Source: Halorubrum trapanicum
GTDB lineage: Archaea > Halobacteriota > Halobacteria > Halobacteriales > Haloferacaceae
Assembly (NCBI RefSeq): GCF_017873555.1
Contig: NZ_JAGGKE010000007.1
Coordinates: forward strand, 62,001 to 126,000
Direction of reading: 5' to 3'
Length of the DNA stretch: 64,000 bases
Below are positions 58,144-64,000 of the stretch, one piece after another. Position 1 is the first letter of the stretch; the number at the start of each line of letters is the position of its first letter. A program made the translations under genes and the position numbers. The notes under the pieces were generated by a model. It saw only the letters and a list, made by a program, of their open reading frames with translations. It was not told where the DNA came from and searched no databases.

Positions 58144-59310
58144 ATGGTAGAGATTCTTCTTCTCGTCGGGGTCGCGGTGGCGGCGTTCGTCGGATACAAC
58201 ATCGGCGGGGCGACGACGGGACCGGCGTTCGGACCGGCCGTCGGCGCGGACGTGTTGTCGAAGGCGGGCGCGGCGGCGCTGATGTCGGTGTTCTTCTTTA
58301 TCGGCGCTGGGACGCTGGGCCAGCGCGTGGTCACGACGCTGGGCGAGGACCTCGTCACCGGCGCGAGCGTGTTCACGCTGGAGACGAGCATCATCGTCCT
58401 CTTTTTCATCGGCGGCGCGCTGTTCGTCGGCAACTTCGCCGGCGTCCCGGCGTCGACGTCGATGACGGCGGTCGGCTCCATCGCCGGGCTGGGGATCGCG
58501 ACGAACACCCTCGACTGGGCGGTGATGGGCGAAATCGCGATCTGGTGGCTCGTCGCGCCGATCATCGGGTTCTGGGTGTCGGGCGTCGTCGGGCGCTACT
58601 TCTACTCCGCGATCGACCGCTGGGTGGCGATCGAGAGCACCGAGGGCGCGCTGTTCGAGTTCGACCGCTCGGGGCTGATCCCGAAGCCGGTCCTCGGACC
58701 GAACACGACGCGGCGAGAGCTGACGGGCGGGATCGTCGTCATCGCCATCGGCTGCCTGATGGCGTTCTCCTCGGGCACGTCGAACATCGCGAACGCCATC
58801 GCGCCGCTCGTCGCGCTCGACTCCGTGGAGATGACGCCGATGATCCTCCTCGGCAGCGCCGCGGTCGCGGTGGGCGCGTTCACCATCGCGCGCCGGACGC
58901 TCGACACGCTCGGCAACGACATCACCGACCTCCCGCTGACGGCCGCCATCGTCGTCGCGGTCGTCTCCTCCGGGATCGTCATCAGCCTCTCGGCGGTCGG
59001 GATCCCCGCCTCGTTCGTGATCATCGCGACGATGTCGATCGTCGGTCTCGGCTGGGGGCGCGCGACCCGCACGGTGACGGTGCGGGAGGGGATCAAAGGC
59101 GAGAAGGAGCCGACGGTCTCCGTCGGCGCGCTGACGGCCGACGAGATGCCGCCGATCGGGGAGGGCGACGCGAGCGACATCCCCTCGGCGTCGGACCTGT
59201 TCAATCCCGGGACGAGCGCGCGCGTCGTGCTGATGCAAAACGTCGTGCCGATCCTCTCGACGGTGGGGGCGCTGGTGACGTTCACCGTGCTCTTCACGTT
59301 CGTCTGGTAG
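58144..59310 (+). CDS. PiT-family inorganic phosphate transporter
   Basis: The 388-residue membrane protein shows the internal duplication of PF01384: the first repeat GYNIGGATTGPAFGPAVGA near the N-terminus and the second SSGTSNIANAIAPLVAL in the middle. About ten hydrophobic segments surround a cytoplasmic loop. It should import phosphate with H+ or Na+. A GTTTAAC box about 30 bases upstream supports ATG 58144. No phoU is adjacent. Confidence 0.9.
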   Translation: MVEILLLVGVAVAAFVGYNIGGATTGPAFGPAVGADVLSKAGAAALMSVFFFIGAGTLGQRVVTTLGEDLVTGASVFTLETSIIVLFFIGGALFVGNFAGVPASTSMTAVGSIAGLGIATNTLDWAVMGEIAIWWLVAPIIGFWVSGVVGRYFYSAIDRWVAIESTEGALFEFDRSGLIPKPVLGPNTTRRELTGGIVVIAIGCLMAFSSGTSNIANAIAPLVALDSVEMTPMILLGSAAVAVGAFTIARRTLDTLGNDITDLPLTAAIVVAVVSSGIVISLSAVGIPASFVIIATMSIVGLGWGRATRTVTVREGIKGEKEPTVSVGALTADEMPPIGEGDASDIPSASDLFNPGTSARVVLMQNVVPILSTVGALVTFTVLFTFVW

Positions 59311-59340
59311 ACCGGTCTCGGAGGTCCCGACCGGAACCGA

Positions 59341-59964
59341 TCACCGACCGAACCGCCGCTGGCGGTCCTGGAAGTCCAAGACCGCGCGAAGGTACTCCCG
59401 TCTGCGGAAGTCGCGCCAGTTCACGTCGGTGAAGTACAGCTCCGCGTACACCGACTGCCAGATGGCGAAGTCGGAGAGCCGCTCGGCGCCGGTCTTGATC
59501 ACGAGGTCGGGTTCCTCGGGGAACAGCAGGCGGTCCGCGACGTCGGCCTCGTCGATGGCGTCGGGCGGTATCTCGCCGTCCGCGACATCGCTCGCCAGTT
59601 CGCGAACCGCGCCGGCGAACTCCGCTTTCCCGCCGAGACCGACCAGGATCCGGACCGGCGCGTCGTCCGTACTCGTGTCCGGGGACCCGTCGGCGTCCGG
59701 GCCGCGGACCACGGTCTCCGCGGGGGCGTCGAGCCGACGTAGCTCTCGGATCAGCGTCGGGGCGACCGCCCGGTCGAGAACGGAGACGGAGACGGTGACG
59801 CGCTCGGCGCCGTACTCGAACGCCCAGCCGATCGCCGACGACAGCGTGTCGAACGCCCCGTCGGCGAGGAGATCGCGTTCGGTGAGAACGAGCGCGACGT
59901 GCGCCGGCGGCTCGGCGTCGTGGAGGCGGTGGCGCGTCGCGAGGTACGCGTCGTAGAGACCCAC
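59341..59964 (-). CDS. UppS-like cis-prenyltransferase paralogue lacking the catalytic motif
   Basis: The 207-residue protein has the C-terminal signature of undecaprenyl diphosphate synthases, RLSDFAIWQSVYAELYFTD followed by VNWRDF. At the N-terminus, where active enzymes have HIAIIMDGNxRWA, it reads HVALVLTERDLLADG, so the Mg-binding Asp and the Asn/Arg are missing. It may be an accessory subunit like eukaryotic NgBR or an inactive paralogue. It is also shorter than typical archaeal UppS. Confidence 0.75.
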   Translation of the reverse strand: MGLYDAYLATRHRLHDAEPPAHVALVLTERDLLADGAFDTLSSAIGWAFEYGAERVTVSVSVLDRAVAPTLIRELRRLDAPAETVVRGPDADGSPDTSTDDAPVRILVGLGGKAEFAGAVRELASDVADGEIPPDAIDEADVADRLLFPEEPDLVIKTGAERLSDFAIWQSVYAELYFTDVNWRDFRRREYLRAVLDFQDRQRRFGR

Positions 59965-60043
59965 GTCACAGGGATCCGGTCGCGCGTATAAATGGCTTCC
60001 CGCCGACGAGGGGTTTAATTCGCCGACGCACCTATCGGAGTCG

Positions 60044-60625
60044 ATGGCAGACAGCTACCGCGGGGTGTTCGGCGCGATCCCCTACGCGTTCCGCGCGACC
60101 GAGTCGTGGACGATGCGCGCGTACGCCGCGCTCGGGGCGTTGACCGCCGGGTTCGTCGCGCTCGTCGTCACCCTCGGACTCGTCGTCTGGATGGGCGAGA
60201 CGGTCTCGGCGCAGGGAGGGACGTTCCTCTTCTCGCGGTCGCTGTTCGTGGTCGCCGGTCTCGGCGCCGTCGGCCCGCTGCTCGCCCCGATCCTGTTCGT
60301 CGCCCGTCGCCACCGCCGCGGCGACCCGGTCGCGGCCACGTACGACCGGTGGATGGGGGTCGCCGGCTTCCTGTTCCTCGCCTCGCTGTACCTCGGAATG
60401 GTCATCTCGGCGCCCGAAGGACTCCGCGATCCGAGCGGCTCCGCGGCCGTGAACGCGCTGTACGCGCTGCCGCAGCCCGCGGGGATCGTCCCGCCCGTCG
60501 CGGCCGCGCTCGCCGTCTTCGCGACGCACTTCCGGCTCCGCGGCGGGGCAGACGATGACGCGACGGCCGACGACGACGCGACGGCCGGCGGAGACGCGAC
60601 GGCCGACTCCCGCGAGTCGACGTGA
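60044..60625 (+). CDS. Four-helix membrane protein, haloarchaeal
   Basis: The 193-residue product has four hydrophobic segments (about 23-50, 62-85, 101-122 and 140-160). It ends with a low-complexity tail of DDDATA/GGDATA units. A TTTAATTC box at about 60013-60020 is 24-31 bases before the ATG. No family recognised. The DUF5812-like gene follows 61 bases later. Confidence 0.7.
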   Translation: MADSYRGVFGAIPYAFRATESWTMRAYAALGALTAGFVALVVTLGLVVWMGETVSAQGGTFLFSRSLFVVAGLGAVGPLLAPILFVARRHRRGDPVAATYDRWMGVAGFLFLASLYLGMVISAPEGLRDPSGSAAVNALYALPQPAGIVPPVAAALAVFATHFRLRGGADDDATADDDATAGGDATADSREST

Positions 60626-60686
60626 GCGGAACGCCGCCGTCCGCGGCTCGAAAGCCGGAAGTCGCCCGAGCGACTACCCGGACGCA

Positions 60687-61157
60687 ATGACCGACGAGAA
60701 GGAGGGCACGTTCCTCGTCACGCACGTCGAGAGCGACTCGGCCGTGCTGAAAGACGTTCACGACGGACAGGTCCACACGCTCAGCTCGAACCCCGGACTC
60801 GACGTCGACGACGCCGTCGAGGCGACCGTCGCCCCCGACCCGCCGATGGAGGTCACCTATCAGGTGATCGAGGTCGAAGAGCGTCGCTCGCTGTCGATCG
60901 AAGAGAGTCCGGAGCCGCCGACGGTCCACGAACGCGAACTCGCCGCGGAGACGCCGACCGGAGAGCTGGCCCGGGAGGAACGCGCGGGCGTCGGCGAGAT
61001 TCACGTGTTGACGCCGCCGGAGGCCGAGACGGACGACGCGGTGGCCGACGTGATCGACGACCGCGAGGGGACCCTTTCGCGAGCGGCCCGCCTCGGCGTG
61101 AACCGCGTCGAGGTCCGGTCGGAGCCGGGAGTCGTCGCGGTTCGATACCTCCCGTAG
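60687..61157 (+). CDS. DUF5812-like haloarchaeal protein
   Basis: The 156-residue acidic protein starts MTDEKEGTFLVTHVESDSAV. It has a beta-barrel-like N-terminal half (VLKDVHDGQVHTLSSNPGL) and a C-terminal region ending RVEVRSEPGVVAVRYLP. I recognise it as haloarchaeal DUF5812, usually found next to secFD. Function unknown. Confidence 0.72.
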   Translation: MTDEKEGTFLVTHVESDSAVLKDVHDGQVHTLSSNPGLDVDDAVEATVAPDPPMEVTYQVIEVEERRSLSIEESPEPPTVHERELAAETPTGELAREERAGVGEIHVLTPPEAETDDAVADVIDDREGTLSRAARLGVNRVEVRSEPGVVAVRYLP

Positions 61158-61238
61158 CGCGGGCGTTCGGAGCGCCGTCCGCGCCGACGGCTCACCAGAT
61201 AAGAAGGCTTATTCGCGCCCGCGGAGGAAGCGGTATTT

Positions 61239-62120
61239 ATGGTATCGATCGAGGTGCCGGAAGTCAACTACACCGACTACTCGAACCGGCAGCTTGCGGC
61301 GGTGCCGCTCGCGTTTCTGGTCCTCGCGCTGGCGATCCTCGGCGGGTGGTTCGTCGCCACCGGTGCGCCGGCGAATCTCGGACTGGAGTTCACCGGCGGC
61401 GTCGAGCTGCGAATCGCGGACGACGGGGGCGACGTCGAACAGCAGGTTCAGACGGCCTTCGACCGCGAGCCCGATACGGTCCAGACGATCCCCAACGACG
61501 ACGTCGTCGTCGTCACGTTCCAGGCGCCCGACGACGGGCGCGAGGGGTTCGCTGACGACCTCCAAAATCAGGCGGACGCGGCGGGATTGACAACGACCGC
61601 GGTCGATCAGGTGTCGGCGAGCTTCGCGAGCGACACCGCGCGGACCGCCCTCTTCGGCGTGGCGCTCGCGTTCCTCGGGATGAGCGTGCTCGTGTTCGCG
61701 CTGTTCCGGACGTTCGTTCCCTCGCTGGCGGTCGTCGCGTCCGCGTTCTCCGACCTGGTGATACCGATCGCGGCGATGAATCTCCTCGGCATCCAGATGA
61801 CGCTGGGGACGATCGCGGCGCTACTGATGATCATCGGGTACAGCGTCGACTCGGACATCCTGTTGAACGACTCGGTGCTGCGCCGCACCGGCGAGTTCTA
61901 CGAGTCGGTCAGCCGCGCGATGCGGACCGGGGTGACGATGACGCTCACCTCCATCGCGGCGATGGTCGTGATGGCGGTCGTCGCCTCGCTGTTCGGGATC
62001 GGGCTGCTCCGTGACATCGGGATCATCCTCTCGGTGGGGCTGTGTGCCGACCTGATGAACACGTATCTGCTGAACGTCTCGCTGCTTCGCTGGTACAAGT
62101 TCGAGGGGGTGAACCGCTAA
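61239..62120 (+). CDS. secF: Protein-export membrane protein SecF
   Basis: The 293-residue RND-fold Sec accessory subunit has six membrane segments, a first periplasmic-type domain with LGLEFTGGVEL and helix 4-5 motif IGYSVDSDILLNDSVLRR. With SecD it uses the ion gradient to drive protein release after translocation. The TAA overlaps the secD ATG by one base. TATTTATGG just before the ATG includes a possible TATA, but it is only about 8 bases away, so the true promoter may lie further up. Confidence 0.94.
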   Translation: MVSIEVPEVNYTDYSNRQLAAVPLAFLVLALAILGGWFVATGAPANLGLEFTGGVELRIADDGGDVEQQVQTAFDREPDTVQTIPNDDVVVVTFQAPDDGREGFADDLQNQADAAGLTTTAVDQVSASFASDTARTALFGVALAFLGMSVLVFALFRTFVPSLAVVASAFSDLVIPIAAMNLLGIQMTLGTIAALLMIIGYSVDSDILLNDSVLRRTGEFYESVSRAMRTGVTMTLTSIAAMVVMAVVASLFGIGLLRDIGIILSVGLCADLMNTYLLNVSLLRWYKFEGVNR

Positions 62121-63730
62121 TGCTCGAACCGATCAAGGAGAACTGGCGGATCCTGCTGCTCGTCGCCGTCGTTCTCGGGGCGTCGGTGGCGCTTTTCAGC
62201 GGCGCGTTCGCCCCGGAGCAGGCGTCCAGCGAGAACGCGACCGAGGCCCAGGGGATCACGAACCTTCAGTACGGTCTCGACCTGGCCGGCGGGACTCGCG
62301 TCCGCGCGCCGCTTTCGGGATACACCGCCACCGACGTCGCGTTCGACGGAGACACGGCGGGCACGGTCGCGGAGGCGGTCGCCGCCGAGCTGGACAACGC
62401 CTCGACGCGGAACGTCGGCGCCGTTCCCGACGAGAGCGCGGTGGAGGTCACGGAGCCGTCGGTGACCGAATCACAGTTCCGCGCGGCGATGGACGCCGCC
62501 GGCTACGAGTACGCGGATATCCGCTCGGGCGTCACCCAGCAGACGCGCGACGAGACGATGAACGTCATCCAAGGGAAGATCAACGAGGCGGGTCTCTCGG
62601 GCGGGAGCGTCCAGCAGATCCAGTCGGCCACCGGCGAGTACTTCATCCTCGTCGAGGTGCCCGGTGAGGACCGACAGGACGTGGTCAGCCTCCTCGAAGA
62701 GCGCGGAACCGTCCAGATCGACATCGCGTATCCCGACGGGAACGACACCGGCGTCGACGAGGGCGTGTTGATCCAAGACGACTTCGAGGAGATCGGAACC
62801 GCGACACAGAACGACCAGGGCACGGGGGCATACGTTCCGGTCACCGTTCGGAACACCGCGCCGGAGGGCGAGCAGTCGCCGGCATACGCGTTCCAAGACC
62901 GCGTGGCTCAGCGCGGCTTCCCCGACGAGTACCAGACCCAGGGAGACAGATGTCTGTACAACGCGGAGACGGGAGAGCTGAACTCGGACGAGGAAGGAGA
63001 GGCGCCGAACCCGTGCCTGTTGCTCGTCGTCGACGGTGAGGTCGTCAACTCCTTCGGGATGGATTCCGGACTCGCGGGCGACATGGGATCCGGATCGTGG
63101 GCGGAGACCGGTCGGTTCCGACTCACGACCGGGGAGTTCTCCGAAGCGCAGCGGATCTCGCTGAACCTCCGCGCCGGCGCGCTCCCGGCTGACCTCGACA
63201 TCGACGGCGGGGGGACCTCCTCGTACATCTCGGCCTCGCAGGGGGAGAACTTCCGGACGTACTCGCTGATTATCGGCGTGCTCTCGGTGCTCGCCGTCGC
63301 CGGGATGGTGTTCTTGCGCTACCGCGATCCGCGGGTCGCCCTGCCGATGATCGTCACCGCGCTGGCGGAGGTGTACGCCCTGCTCGGCTTCGCGGCGCTG
63401 CTCGGCTACCCGCTGGAACTCGCGGTGATCGCGGGCTTCATCGCGGTGGTCGGGACCGGCGTCGACGACCTCGTCATCATCGCCGACGAGGTGATGAGCG
63501 AGGGCGAGGTGAACTCACGGAAGGTGTTCAGGTCGCGGTTCCGACGGGCCTTCTGGGTCATCGGCGCGGCCGCGGCCACGACGGTCATCGCGATGTCGCC
63601 GCTGATGGTGCTCTCGCTCGGCGACCTCTCCGGGTTCGCCATCTTCACCATCCTCGGCGTGCTGGTCGGCGTGTTGATCACCCGACCCGCGTACGGCGAC
63701 ATCCTGCGTCGCCTGCTGACGGTCAGGTGA
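62120..63730 (+). CDS. secD: Protein-export membrane protein SecD
   Basis: The 536-residue partner of SecF starts MLEPIKENWRILLLV. It carries the D1 motif LQYGLDLAGGTRVR, a large extracytoplasmic domain with LVEVPGEDRQDVVSLLEERGTVQ (in part), and C-terminal helices with VVGTGVDDLVIIADEVM. The order secF-secD is reversed relative to bacteria but usual in archaea. ATG 62120 overlaps the secF stop. Confidence 0.95.
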   Translation: MLEPIKENWRILLLVAVVLGASVALFSGAFAPEQASSENATEAQGITNLQYGLDLAGGTRVRAPLSGYTATDVAFDGDTAGTVAEAVAAELDNASTRNVGAVPDESAVEVTEPSVTESQFRAAMDAAGYEYADIRSGVTQQTRDETMNVIQGKINEAGLSGGSVQQIQSATGEYFILVEVPGEDRQDVVSLLEERGTVQIDIAYPDGNDTGVDEGVLIQDDFEEIGTATQNDQGTGAYVPVTVRNTAPEGEQSPAYAFQDRVAQRGFPDEYQTQGDRCLYNAETGELNSDEEGEAPNPCLLLVVDGEVVNSFGMDSGLAGDMGSGSWAETGRFRLTTGEFSEAQRISLNLRAGALPADLDIDGGGTSSYISASQGENFRTYSLIIGVLSVLAVAGMVFLRYRDPRVALPMIVTALAEVYALLGFAALLGYPLELAVIAGFIAVVGTGVDDLVIIADEVMSEGEVNSRKVFRSRFRRAFWVIGAAAATTVIAMSPLMVLSLGDLSGFAIFTILGVLVGVLITRPAYGDILRRLLTVR

Positions 63731-63889
63731 GTCGCGTTCGGGTCGCCCGGCTCCGACCGTCGTTTTAAACCCATCTGACGGGAGATCAGTTTCTCCGCGC
63801 AACCGGCGCCGTTTTTTGCGTTCGTCGTCCCGATCGGACCGGATTTAGATTTTACCCAGGAATCGATTAGGATCCGACAAACTATTAAA

Positions 63890-63903
63890 TTAGACCGATC
63901 TAA
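63890..63903. promoter_or_regulatory. Inverted repeat TTAGA-CCGA-TCTAA at the DtxR-type gene
   Basis: Perfect 5-base arms lie 8-21 bases before the ATG and partly overlap the TATA-like ATTAAATTA (63884-63892). DtxR-type regulators bind TTAGG/CCTAA-like palindromes, so this is a good candidate autoregulatory operator. Confidence 0.55.
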
Positions 63904-63910
63904 AACAGGT

Positions 63911-64000
63911 ATGCCGACCGACGCCGTCGAGGACTACCTCAAAGCGATCCATCGGGTCGAGTCGCGGTCCGGACCCCCCGTCTCGACCTCACAGATCGCC
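63911..64000 (+). CDS. DtxR-family metal-dependent regulator, N-terminal part
   Basis: The frame is open to the window edge: MPTDAVEDYLKAIHRVES...GPPVSTSQIA matches the N-terminal winged helix of DtxR/SirR/MntR regulators, which repress metal uptake when bound to Fe2+ or Mn2+. Only 30 residues are visible, so the metal-binding residues cannot be examined. The palindrome over its promoter suggests self-control. Confidence 0.75.
   Translation, partial: MPTDAVEDYLKAIHRVESRSGPPVSTSQIA

Overview
The window is typical haloarchaeal chromosome, most like Halorubrum or a close relative. It has very high GC, strongly acidic proteins, leaderless promoters (a TATA-like box about 25-30 bases before the start codon), Tat-type lipoprotein signals, and several families seen essentially only in Halobacteria (HVO_0476-type zinc finger, DUF5796, DUF5803, DUF5812-like). 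There are no rRNA genes, no CRISPR array and no recognisable transposase.

Layout. 1-11.5 kb: glutaryl-CoA-type acyl-CoA dehydrogenase, D-2-hydroxyacid dehydrogenase, an MFS transporter, a nickel efflux/NikR-like pair, a PIN/ribbon-helix toxin-antitoxin pair at the 3' end of chorismate mutase, archaeal shikimate kinase, a coupled three-gene lipoprotein/membrane operon, small haloarchaeal proteins and a ferredoxin. 11.6-19.2 kb: tRNA-Leu, a structured repeat, a beta-grasp protein divergent from a quinol-type nitric oxide reductase, a halolysin-like protease, MenB and GTP cyclohydrolase III. 19-31.7 kb: HAD phosphatase, DUF92 protein, GNAT, HisI, an HTH/partner pair, a Dna2-like nuclease-helicase, PurC and tRNA methyltransferase Trm56. 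31.7-45.4 kb: KaiC-like ATPase divergent from a LOV-domain histidine kinase, a decayed M48-like membrane protein, TFE, DUF2110, an NAD-kinase-like protein, an acetyltransferase, PRPP synthetase and gamma-glutamyltransferase. 45.6-51.7 kb: a branched-chain amino-acid type ABC transporter whose binding protein is circularly permuted. 51.8-64 kb: lipoyl synthase, a PD-(D/E)XK-like protein, a dual-specificity phosphatase, a small AT-rich island between two tRNA-Thr sequences, tRNA-Gly, a PiT transporter, a UppS-like protein, SecF/SecD and the start of a DtxR-type regulator.

Three patterns stand out. (1) Five dispersed copies of a roughly 200-310 base element share a conserved core and three helices whose stems change in a compensatory way between copies. 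This looks like an undescribed structured-RNA or mobile-RNA family. (2) All three tRNA genes in the window, and the chorismate mutase gene, have a duplicated copy of their own 3' end a short way downstream in the same orientation. This is the geometry left by integration at gene 3' ends. Two of the tRNA cases share a common spacer core. (3) The ABC binding protein carries its normal C-terminal half before its normal N-terminal half, after an intact lipoprotein signal.

Functional groupings: nickel homeostasis (nicO-like/nikR-like); aromatic amino-acid synthesis (aroK plus chorismate mutase); NO detoxification or denitrification, with matching palindromes ahead of both divergent genes; possible light and KaiC-type signalling; Liv-type uptake; and protein export (secFD). 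Family names are from recognition of sequence motifs, not from searches.
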